In this document: positions 12,501-22,470 of the stretch, piece by piece
Layout of the letters: each line of letters opens with the position of its first letter
Numbering within the stretch: position 1 is the stretch's first letter
Translations under genes and position numbers: made by a program
Assembly: GCA_959347315.1 (NCBI GenBank)
Contig: OY365810.1
Location: forward strand, 23,916,304 to 23,980,303
Length of the DNA: 64,000 nt
Direction of reading: 5' to 3'
From: Bimastos eiseni
Lineage: Eukaryota; Annelida; Clitellata; Crassiclitellata; Lumbricidae
The notes under the pieces: generated by a model
Told to the model about the DNA's origin: nothing
The model's database searches: none
The model's input: the letters and a program-made list of their open reading frames with translations, nothing else

Positions 12501-15500
12501 TATAGGCTTCCAAACGACACATGTTTCTTCAGGAGTCATATATGTAATTCCTGAAATGCATGTGTATGTGTGTTCATCGAAGCCGACTTAATACAGATGT
12601 GATAGGCCCAAAATTACGGCTAAAGACAGGTTACCTTGTTGGTTATTTCACAAAAGAGTGAAACAATAGCCATGCACTTACATTATAAGTTTCGTTTAAT
12701 TTCAAACTGGTGAACTGCAGTTTGATCACACACGTCTTAGCATGAAATGGATGATGACACATTGTTACAGAAGTCGAATTTAATTTTTGCAGCAATGCAA
12801 GGCCCTCATTACGTTGTCCATATGCGATTTAGTGCAAGGACCTTACAGTTTAGACGCATCACATACATACTACTTACCAACTCTGACTGCATCTATTAGT
12901 ACTTCAAGCTGTCGCCCAGGTAAGTTTAGATTCGATCGATCGTTATCCTCGGACTCCAGCTTTCGTCCGGTGCCAAGTGCAACGATGACCAGGTCTGCTC
13001 CAGCGACTGCCTTCGTCACTACGTCAGCCGAATAGTTTCCACATTTCACGTCATCACAGCCAGAAACAGCTTCCACTGTCTTCGCCAGCTTGGCAAGACC
13101 TTGAGCTACGGTCGTCGTAAACTGTATGGTAATAACGGGTGAGTAGTCGCCAAAGATCTGGTCTGACTCGTTTGCATAAGGTCCAACGATCTGTTGTCAA
13201 CAGATTAAAAATATTATTTTTTATTAAATGAAACACAGATCAGAAGTTTTAGTGATATCATAACACAATTACTGTTTTATATTCTTGATCGTGCTAATTA
13301 AGTTTCTAGTAGGAGAGGCCTGCACAGACTCTTATAACTTACGGAATCACCAACCAAGCTTAGGCAATACCTTAGACACATAAGAAGATTCAAACCGAGT
13401 TTCAGACAGATATCTCAGATTTACTTTCAGAAAGCGTCAACCATTACACCTCATTATTTACGTTTAGGCCTATGTATCTGAATGGCTATAGACGAGGAAG
13501 GGTAGAAGGAGAATACGAGGAAGAGGGAAAACGATAGAATGAGTGAGAGACGGATAACAAATTTGATTCTATTCATTCAAAGCTTACAGCCAGCTTGTTG
13601 AAGATTCCCTTGGGAAGTGGCAGTACGTTTTCGTCGTTCTTCAGCAGAACGAATGATTTCATTGCGACCTGAAGTGCAAGTTCGCGATGAGCGACACTCT
13701 GTACGTATGACATATCGATGGCGTTATATGGATTCATTTCCTCGGGATCAAATTCACCCAAACGCATACGAGTGTACATCAGAGGCCTGACGTTATCTCG
13801 GATCTCTTTCTCAGTCAGAAGACCCGCCTTCATCGCATTCACAGTCGAATCATAGATATTGCTGCCCAGTTCAAGGTTGCATCCAGCCTTGATGCTGGCG
13901 GCCACCGTTTCCTCGGGGGTCTTGAGATATTTGTGATCGTTGATAATGTTTGAAATAGCACCAGAATCACTGATGATGTAACCGTTGAAGCCCCATTCGT
14001 TACGAGTAATATTCGTCAGCAGCTGCTGATTGGCGCAAGCTGGCACGCCGTTGATCCTATAAATCATAGCAACGCATACGCAACACAATCAGTCAATCAA
14101 TCAATCGATCGATAAATCAATCACAGTAATCACTATTAGTTTATTCATCAATTCAAAAATTTCAAACACAAGAACATAAAATCCGAGAGATCCAATTAGG
14201 ACCAAACGGTCTCGCTAGTTTAGGATACCCCGATAGGTCTATGAAGAATTGAAGAAAAAAAATGACGACCGTTATAGTTGAAAGGAAATCTATTAGTCAT
14301 GGTCACTCAGTGATAACACAAATCGTGATCTCAATTGCTGATACTTACCTAATAGGCCTATCTATTCAAATTTTTTTTATCTATATGCGAAAATATATTA
14401 GGCCTATATCGCAAGGATATGTTGAAATGTTGAGATCACGATTAGAAATGTTGAGATTACGATTACGACTGCAAAGGATGTCTCACAAACACAGACAAAT
14501 GTCTAGTTTCTTACTGTTTCTTCTTTTGTACACACGTTGGCCGTAATGAATCAGAAACGTTGTCGCTGATTTGAAATAACGCTTTCTTCAGTTTCAATAA
14601 GGATATACTTAGGGCCCCGTGGTTTGTAGAATTGCAATTATGCGATATCGAAATTTTTCGCACAAATTGTCGCATAAAGTTCGGAAATTTCAGTCAGTGT
14701 CAACTAGAATTGGCTTTTTTCTGCTATTATTAGCCTATTGAGGCTATAGTTTTGCCGAACAGACGACGGTATTGCTCATGACTAGGACTCGTGGTTTATG
14801 CGATTATGCGATTTTTCGTACAATTTTAGAATTTCTTTCGCTTAATCCACTGGGCCTAGATCACATGCCGTGTGTAGATAGCCAGATATTATGTGCACAT
14901 ACTTATTACAAAATGATTGTAACGAATGAGCCTAATAATTTAATAATAAACTTAAGGTATGTAACAAATGAGACCTTTTTCATTACGGTGCCATGTCTTT
15001 CGACAGTTCATAGGCATGGCTGTTCTTTTTATAAGTCTGTGATGCATTGTAGACATAGGCCTACCTGTTGTAGCTGCACATCATATTATAGGTTCCAGCT
15101 TCTACACACATTTTGAATTGAGGAAGGAAAGTCATTCTCCAGTCCCTCATTGACACCTGCAGACATTCAGAAGAGCATGAAAACATGAACAAAGATTTTA
15201 AACTGTGCAATTCACGCGGCAATTGGAAGCAATTTACATGGTATTAAGCATGCCATTTTGACCATTTTATCATAGGTTTAATAGTGATAGGTTTCTTTCT
15301 ACTAGAAATTCTTAGATTGTAATACCGGTCTTACACAATGCGCACAAAAGAAGAAAAAAGACATAGCAAGCCACACACGCATGGCAAAATTTTGTATTAT
15401 CAACCTGTATTAATTGGCCTTTGAATCATAATATCATAACATTATATTAAAGACGGTTAACCTTATACACGATTTATATAGCTGAATGATCAATAACGGA

Positions 15501-18039
15501 TGCACAAGAAGAAGGAAATATTTTGACTCCATTTCCACACCTTGGCATCGAAGTTAAATCTTGAAACAGGAATGTTCTCTGGTCCACCGTGAGCATCGAA
15601 GTGTTTACAACCGGCGTTGGCTCGTACGTAGCGGGTGTGGTTGCCTTGAAGACCACGGACATATCCCTGGGAGAGTTTTCCTGAAAGGTATGGATCCTCT
15701 CCGTATGTCTCCTACAAAATGGAATTGTCGATGCAGCTGTAAAATTCAAGTGATCTCAACTCTAAGAAACCCAAAGGAATGAATTGCATAGTATGTGTTT
15801 GTTGCCAGAACTACTTGGGCCGCTTTCCATGGGCATCTGCAGATCAACACCTATGTCCTAAAAGTTGCGTCGGCCGATAAGCGATTGAATAAAACCCCAT
15901 AATGCTCACTCCAACTTGCCAGTTGGGCCTCTGCAAATTACAGACCATCAGTGGTCGAGGTGATGTAATGTAAGCCTAATCGATGTTTTATATAGCGCCC
16001 AGTTCAAGATATCTGGGCCTACTACTGACCTAAATGAAGTTAAATGTGGCAATGAACGAGTAAAATACGTTTGTTAAAAAAATTATGCACAGTAAGAAAA
16101 GAGTCTGAAGAGTCATAATTAACATACAGCTATATGGAGAAAATCCATATTATATAAAGAATATGCACGCTGTCAGTGAATCAATCAGTCAATCAATAAG
16201 ACTTAATATGGCGTCCCTACATAACATACTATGCTTGTATTTATACTATGCACTGTCAGAGGCTGAATAGATCATATTTCCGAAACGTGTAAACGGCAGA
16301 TGACGAGTTCCTTGATGGGAGATGGAACTCCAGTTGGATCTCGCCAGTAGTGGGCTCACACACAAGCGCGGAACCGACCAACGGATTAACGTCGGCAGCT
16401 GACAGATGGTATGGATGTTCAGTCTATGGCTACTAAAGAAGATCAGCTGCAGAAAGTGTATCGCATTTTTTTGAGTTTGCAAAGACATCCGGCGGACATC
16501 CAATGGACCATCCTAGGGTCAGATCTTCCATGGAAGACAAGCCTCGTTGAGAGCGTTCTATCAACGGGATTGGGCGGGATCTCCCGCGGTTGACAGAAGT
16601 AAATTAGGAGGATTGGGTAGGTTAGTGAAAGATAACTGTTGTTAGATTTAAGTGAAAGGACTGTCGAGAAACACTGTGTTCAATACTGGGGGAAATCAAG
16701 GGTGTGGTTTTGTAACTCAGCACAAAATAGTAGTTGCTTAAGGGTGGATCTAGATGGATGAATGAGGCCACCGGTTTCTGAAGGCACATATATGGGCCCA
16801 TCTGGGAGACGCATATGCTGTGATATTGCTGTCTAGTGGCTCGGAATTTCGCTGTCTAAAGGCCCGGAATTTCTCTGCCTAGAGACCTGGAATTTCTGTC
16901 TGCAGGCCTGAGTGGTGTCATTTGCGAAGGAACCAAGGAATAGGAGACGACGATGAATAGCAGAATGTTTACCGGATTTCTGCCCCAGAGAGGATGTCTC
17001 ATGATGTTGATGACTGGGCTGAAACAACTCAATCCTACATCCGTCTGGTACTTCCCCTGCTTCCGATTCCCATTCCAATGGGCACGCACTTCATAGGAAG
17101 TAGCTTCGGCAACATCGTAAATCGAATCTGGGCTAGAAAATAAAACGACAAGGTCATTAATTTTTATGTTACGACCGATGAACCATCCAGTATTAAATAT
17201 TTTTAAACCAAATTATCCTAACATAGTACTTAACCTGCAACCGATCGAATCAGTTAAATAGGCGACTCAATAGAAACACGAAATTTTGATGCTATTTTAC
17301 ATAACTCCCAACGCAAGGATCGCTGATAGCGAGTTTAAATTAATTAATCCATTCAATTGAGAGATTAATATAGCGCCCCCTCATTATGATCTACTGAGGA
17401 GCAATAAATGAGATTACCGCATTATATGACATGTAGGATGAGGTCTAGCTAGTTCCAAGTGACCTTCGTACATAGCACAAAATAAAATAAATTTTTTTAC
17501 TCGCTGCCATACATAGCCATAAACGTACATGTGGCTGTGCCAATGGCTAGCAGTTTCCAGGCCTATATCAAATGCAAGACATAGCCAATGATATACATGA
17601 GCCTACTTAAGGCTATACATAATGTCACTCATAGATGTTGCGTTAAGCTAATGCCATAGCCAAGTTAATACGATCTTTACCTGAAAGTTGCTGCTAATCC
17701 GATGGCCATTGGGAATGCTGTGCCGTTCGTGTACCCATCTCCGTGCAGGCACTCAGATATCCAGATATACGGCTTAATATTCAGACTAGGAATCGCCGGC
17801 GTTTGTCCTCCATACACAGCCTTCGTTTGGGGTACGATGTCCTCAACGCTAAGCCTTGAAACTAGGTCATCCACCCTCTCATTCCACGGCAGAGTGGGAT
17901 CCTGGAACGGATATGTTCCTAGATTTTCCAGTTCTTCCTTAACATTCCAGCCATGCTGGTCACGGTAAAAGAGTTTCCTCGCCTCGATTGGCAAAATGGC
18001 CAGGAGGCAGATCGCAACCACCGCCGTCTTCATTCCCAT
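6553..18039 (-). CDS. Secreted GH3 beta-xylosidase-like glycosidase, paralogue A, 10 exons
   Basis: Exons in coding order: 17681-18039, 16973-17132, 15541-15711, 15065-15156, 13588-14056, 12878-13190, 12153-12367, 10261-10464, 8356-8527, 6553-6644. All introns are GT-AG and phases close to 748 aa, the usual family length (about 750). Residues 1-20 are a signal peptide. GH3 N-domain motifs are FSPVINIMRHPLWGRNP then ETYGEDP (174-180), CKHFDA (K209, H210), SMRDW and CSYN. ISDSGA holds the expected nucleophile, D291. In the C-domain, LESEDNDR carries the likely acid/base Glu (E496 or E498), followed by NLPGRQ and PVILLLFNGGPLD. PFGYGLSYT (617-625) leads into a fibronectin-III-like tail ending at V748. 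Known for the family: release of xylose or arabinose from non-reducing ends. The exact substrate is inference. Introns hold many repeats. Confidence 0.93.
6697..7810. repeat. Tandemly duplicated block in last intron of paralogue A
   Basis: Two blocks of about 500-600 bp follow each other, each starting with a TATGGCATCCTRGA-type sequence. Each then has GGCCTACATGTAAGTAAGTAAG with a (GTAA)n run, TTGGTYATTAAACTG, TTTCAAGTTTTATTTG, and a GCATGCGTTATCTATT/GAATGCGTTATCTGTT end. Paralogue B has one such block (about 22605-23160), so this is a duplication private to unit A. Confidence 0.75.
7377..7504. repeat. 16-bp minisatellite, eight units
   Basis: Eight exact-length copies of TTTGGTTATTAAACTG; the third has ACGG instead of ACTG. 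The neighbouring block (about 6890) and paralogue B (about 22808) each hold one TTTGGTCATTAAACTG, so the array grew from a single ancestral unit. Confidence 0.95.
10087..10187. mobile_element. Short GCGCC-hairpin insertion private to paralogue A
   Basis: Paralogue B reads straight through (CTTACTTATATAGCCTAC at about 25373) where paralogue A has about 100 extra bases. The insert has (ATTA)n/(ATTC)n runs and a hairpin: GCGCCTCT (10130-10137) pairs with AGAGGCGC (10153-10160) around a 15-nt loop. Related modules occur elsewhere in the window. It behaves like a tiny non-autonomous element. Confidence 0.6.
10644..11200. repeat. 20-bp minisatellite in intron 7 of paralogue A
   Basis: The unit is AAGAATACACATGCAATATG, at least thirteen degenerate copies at about 10644-10928. 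It is split by the SINE at 10929-11070 and continues to about 11200. Because 20 is not a multiple of three, the array opens long artefactual frames on the - strand. Confidence 0.9.
10929..11070 (+). mobile_element. SINE-like element, copy 2, inside the minisatellite
   Basis: This segment matches 1821-1963 in block order (GGGACCTTGAGCAAGTCC, GTACAACTGCAATTGCGCC, GTCGAGGCG, TTTCAGAATG) and ends in an A-rich AATAAAGAAAGAA tail. It interrupts the 20-bp array and has no counterpart in paralogue B's array, so it inserted after the duplication. Confidence 0.7.
13383..13914. other. 532-bp perfect-identity tract between paralogues A and B
   Basis: Every base from 13383 to 13914 equals 29573 to 30104 (constant offset 16190), covering about 205 bp of intron 5 and 327 bp of exon 5. 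Flanking intron sequence differs by many substitutions and indels. This is best explained by gene conversion. Confidence 0.8.
16829..16897. repeat. 23-bp tandem repeat, three units, intron 2 of paralogue A
   Basis: Three successive 23-mers of the form CTGYCTARNGRCYYGGAATT plus three bases, directly downstream (in gene sense) of exon 2. Not present at the matching place in paralogue B. Confidence 0.7.
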
Positions 18040-18143
18040 CGTATTCTTCTGCTTCTGTTGAATGAATAACTGGCTAACTGGACCGTCACATGAACTTTAG
18101 TAGGCCTACATGCTAACATAGGGATGTCACTTAACCCCTCAGT

Positions 18144-18149
18144 CACGTG
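18144..18149. promoter_or_regulatory. Conserved CACGTG E-box upstream of GH3 paralogue A
   Basis: CACGTG sits 105 bp from the start codon here and at the same spacing in paralogue B (33981-33986), within a block conserved between copies. No TATA box was seen for either gene. A regulatory role is inference. Confidence 0.3.
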
Positions 18150-19099
18150 CCCTCACACGCTGTCGATCACAAGATGCCGATCATGTGATTCCCTTGATAG
18201 CACTGACGGTCTGTGCATCAGAAAAACTGTTCTCTGGTTTGGTTTGTATTGTGACAACCATTGCTACGACAAAAGGAAATAAAATAGACTGTGCTTCATT
18301 TAGTACATGTAAACCGGCCCAGAGACGCACTCACCTGTCGGTGCACAGGGCGCGGACAGTGCAGGGCTCTCAAATCTCAGGGACCCCAAACGAATGAAGA
18401 TATCTTTTCAAATATACAAAATTGTCAAAATAACATGTTTAAGTCTTAATTATTCTGAATAGACCTATAAAGTATTATACACATCTTTCCACTTATCATT
18501 TACATAAAAATGTATTGTTGCAATCATAGATCTTCTGTTCATTTTACGCGTCAATTGACCCGATTAGCTACACTGGTAAGAACATTTCAAGCGCTTTTGT
18601 GAAACGGTTCGCTTCCCGAAGGCGGCTTATACAATCATATTCTTGAGTTTTTAATCTAAAATCAAGTAGCTTCAACAGTGTCGATAACACCAAAATGCCT
18701 CTGAGCACATAATGGTTTAAACACCCCCTGTCTCAGACTCAGTCTACGAGTTCACAAGAGCCCCAAAATGTTTGCGCTCTGAGCCCAGTTTATGTACACC
18801 GCCGTTTGTATTTACTCGAATCGTTTATCGAAAATGCCAGCCGATCATAGCTCACCTGTAAGTCCTGCAATTTATGTGTAGCGTATAGATCTAGGTCTAC
18901 ACTATGAAGCGTACGTCGTAGTCCTCTTGACTCTTGTAGCCTATAATAGTTTAAGCACGCAGTATAATTATAGTCCTACAGGAGTAGTTGATCAGTGATA
19001 GTTATTGCAACAGTTTGTTAGCGCCAACATGAATAAGAAACTTAATTAATATAGGCCAATGTAGCAATTGGGGTCTTTGAGAGGAAATGAAGGGATTTG

Positions 19100-19618
19100 G
19101 TATCTGTTAATACCTTCAGCCTTCAAAAACATCGCAAGTAAATCATTTGCGTTGTGGCTTAGCGAGATAGGAAATGCACTGAGGAATAAAGAAAGGTAGG
19201 CATGTATACCCCACCTCGCTGGCGTCTTCCTAGAGTCTTTAAACAATAAGCGCTTGCACGCTCTCATTCTTAACTCCGCCACCTGGTCGTACTCTGCGAG
19301 TGCCAGTCCCAAGCCTGGATAAAGGAGGAGGGCGACGCTAATGGTCTTTGTTGTCACACAGCGTCGTTAAACTGCAACTAGAATAACTGCCAGCTCCTGG
19401 CGTGTTCGCTCTCACATCAGCGACGTCGCCAGACTCATTCACAGCTCTATTCCTGATGTACATGAAGATCTTTCGTTTGCAGATCGTTATAATATGGAGA
19501 TGTCGGTTGTCAGCGTTCTGCCCTGGGCTCAAATTCCCGATGTGCGAGTATTCTTGTGCCATCGAACGGCCCTCGAAGTTAACACCTTTTTGCGACATTT
19601 CGTATGCTAATATTTTGA
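19100..19618 (-). mobile_element. About 518-bp insertion in the 5' flank of paralogue A, dispersed repeat family
   Basis: Unit B joins GAAGGGATTTGG directly to AACTAGAGAGTAA, whereas unit A has about 518 bp between these blocks. The insert contains, on the - strand, TTTATCCAGGCTTGGGACTG, which recurs at about 42160, 42375 and 57080. Type of element unknown. Confidence 0.55.
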
Positions 19619-19783
19619 ACTAGAGAGTAATCCTATAGATGTCAAAGATTAGAATCACACAATCTGTTGCGAGAACTGCCTGCTTTTTTTAAATTCTGCA
19701 TGATGATAATTATATGTCTGCTTATTTTTTCCGCAGTAACCAAAGGAATACCGTATAGCCAGTCCTTAAGCCATCTCCAGTTT

Positions 19784-19784
19784 G

Positions 19785-19856
<72 letters not shown>
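19784..19856. repeat. (TA)n microsatellite
   Basis: About 73 bp of uninterrupted TA dinucleotide. Unit B lacks it here but has its own (TA)n nearby at about 35017-35070, so the two arrays arose at different points. Confidence 0.98.
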
Positions 19857-19858
<2 letters not shown>

Positions 19859-20284
19859 CCAAACGTTCTCTGCCATTGATTAAGAATGTCACAGTTAGAT
19901 CCTCTGGTCACTCCTGAGAGAGAAGAAGGAGTTAGGAGAAGAGGGAATATCGCTGGAAAGCCTATCATATCTATAGTCAGGATAATCTTACTTCAGCAAT
20001 AAGGCTGTCAAAAAATGTTCAAATTACGACTCTGGTACCCGTCGACCCGAGCGGTCGGGTACCCGGTTACCCAACTGCGCGGATATTTTGTTAGGAAATG
20101 TAGAAAATTCGGCATTTTTACGGAATGTCGGGCACCCGAGAATTGATTTCATGACCAGAGCAGTCAGCCAATATTATCAACGAAATATTTCTGGCATAAG
20201 TAAAGGCAAAATCGCGCATTTTTACAGAATGTCGTTACCCGAGAATCGATTTTCATTGCTCATAAAGGGATGTCAATTTACCTC

Positions 20285-21262
20285 CTAGATCACAAGGTCG
20301 TTCGCAAGCTGTCATGAAGCGCATGAAGTCACTGACAGTCTGTAAATCAGAAAGACTGTTCCACTGTTCCCTGGTCCTGTATTGTACCGCGGTGACAACC
20401 ATTGCTACGGTTAAAAGAAATATAATAGACTGTTCTTCAGCTAGGATAAATATGTCCTGAGGCGCGTCTACCTGTAGGATCATGGTCCCAAAAACTTAAG
20501 GACCCGAAAATTAAAGAAGATATATTTTCAATTATGCAATATAACATGTTTAAAGTTGTAATTATTCTAAGTATAAAGTGTTTTTAACATTTTACACTTT
20601 ACCATGCAAATAGAAACGTACTGGTTCAATTTATGATTGGCAGAATAGCTGTTAAGGAGGGTGTCGCTTTGGTCTAGGATTTACAGGTGGGATGTCACGT
20701 AGTCAGTCTGGGTGAGAAAAATGGGGGATTTAAGTATAGAAGGCAGTGATTGTGAAGGAACCGAGAAGGCGCAACATTCTAGGAGGAAGGTCGTTCCACA
20801 GACGAGGTGCGGCGTTTGATCTTGCGCGGTTGAAGAACTTGAAATGAGATGTAATCGGAGGTCGAGTGAGGGTCAGGCAAGAAGACGATCGGGTAGAGTA
20901 GGTTGGCTGGATGGTGAAGAGTTTGCGAAGATATTTGGGCTGGGAATATTGCATGGAGTTGTAAGTTAGTGATAAGATTTTGAAGTGAATGTGGTTGGGT
21001 GTGTTGCTTCCCGAATGTGGCTTATATACATTCTAGCGTTTTCCAACTTAAAATCAGATAGTTTCAAATTCCTGAGTTAATTCAGTGTTCTTTTTGTTAT
21101 AAACAAAAAGTACGACAACTAAAACTAAAACAACATTTGTGGCAATCAAAACTGTATGTCTGTATAACTTTTAGCATGTCTAGTCTTTCAGCGTCGCATT
21201 CCTCTCGACTCTTTTAGCCTAGTTTAAGCACGGTGTATATACAAGCGTTGTTGATCAGTGAT
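20285..21262. repeat. Orphan copy of the GH3 5' flank, without a gene
   Basis: 20285-20640 aligns with the flanks of both genes (about 18165-18540 and 34020-34370): CAGAAAGACTGTTC, GTGACAACCATTGCTACG, AATAGACTGT. 21000-21262 aligns with the more distal flank (GCTTCCCGAAGGCGG, CTCGACTCTT, TTGTTGATCAGTGATAG). A LINE relic splits the two parts. No GH3 exon is attached, so this is a leftover of a third duplication unit. Confidence 0.7.
20640..20990 (-). mobile_element. LINE 3'-end relic (RT C-terminus)
   Basis: On the - strand this encodes SHFKFFNRARSNAAPRLWND followed by LPPRMLRLLGSF, the usual C-terminal signature of CR1/L2-type reverse transcriptase proteins. It sits inside the orphan 5' flank and is truncated. 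Confidence 0.7.
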
Positions 21263-21609
21263 AGAAGATGAGTAAAATAATGAGGTAGTCGTTTATCGTC
21301 TGAGTAGGCCTACTACACCAGTTTTTGTAGCACCATTGAGTATGAACATATGTAATCGTCAGAGTTTCGTTACAACTTAGCCATATATACCGAGTCCTCT
21401 GTTTCCTCCATCCACTAATCGCCCCCAAAGGCCTAAGATCGCGGGCCCACGGTTATGATCTTCCCTCAAAGGACAATAAAAACTATATAATCTAGAGTTT
21501 TGGACAAGAATATAAAAATGCCAGCCAAATCGAATAACATTTTAATAAACTCCTTGAGTCTATTTCCTTATTTAAAAGACTGGATGCGGTATGACGTCTA
21601 TAGTAACTA
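21263..21609. other. Spacer between orphan flank and duplication unit B
   Basis: No gene or clear repeat seen beyond a TAGGCCTACTA octamer near 21305. The unit boundary is near 21610. Confidence 0.4.
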
Positions 21610-22470
21610 TGTTTCCAGTTTTCAGAGGAGGCAGAGTAGCTGTTTTGTTTTAATTACCCAGCGGCCAGACGAGGAGGAAGAGGAGGGCAGCCGCTTTCGG
21701 GCGCAGCAGAGGGGGACGTAAAATTAGCTTTCAGTGGTAATCGTAATTGTAACATCAAAATTTCTGCAGCGACCACAAAAGGCAAGTCGCAGTAGCCAGT
21801 TTAAGCACGGGCGCTTAATCAAAATAAAATAGAATGGTAGCAGGTCAAAGTCGATTAAATTAGTACTCACTGTTACACAGTAATAAGATATGAAATGATC
21901 AAAGATGAACTGACAAAATTTACAAGGGAGGCAGTCATTAAATCTTGTCTTTGGACACTGAAACCCTTCGTTACGCCACTAATGTTACCTATCGAATATT
22001 GGGGAGTTTTCATCATTGAGAACAGTAACTTTGACACTTTGACAACATCTTTAACTTTGTCCCTTAGACAACTCAGACACAAAATACAATTCAATTACAC
22101 TCCAAAGAGTTTTAATGGAAGACGATTCAAGACTGAATAAGAACGTCCTACAATATGCAGAACAAATTCGACACAAAAATTGAAATTATTGTTCTTTAAA
22201 AACTACTTGTCACGATTAGAGTTAACAAACAAACTGCACTGCAATTAACATATTTGCACGAGTCACAACTGTGGAACCATAGAGTACCTAGGATTTCAAC
22301 TGCAACCATAACAAATAAAGAAGTTAGAAATAAGGAGAGAAAAAATGTTAGAACTTCAATTGTTGATGACATCATTTCAGAACAAAGCTCATTTTTAATA
22401 CAGATTATTGAACACAAGATCTATTTGTTGGAGTTTTCAGGTCCATCTTTTGTCAACATTAAGCTTGTAC

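Larger units (their letters stand above)
5930..19995. repeat. Segmental tandem duplication, unit A
   Basis: This unit aligns in order and orientation with 21610-35345. Homology starts near GCTGTTTTATTCTAATTA and ends just after CTTACTTCAGCA at about 19995 (about 35345 in unit B). It contains one whole GH3 gene with its flanks. Introns carry many indels between units while exons are nearly identical, so the duplication is not very recent. Confidence 0.85.

Noticed and set aside
16246..16593. Overlapping frames of 60-85 codons in intron 2 of paralogue A
   Set aside because: No homologue recognised and no splice or promoter context; absent from paralogue B, so probably inserted repeat sequence.
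19642..19968. Frames with long alternating Tyr-Ile runs
   Set aside because: Translation of the (TA)n microsatellite.
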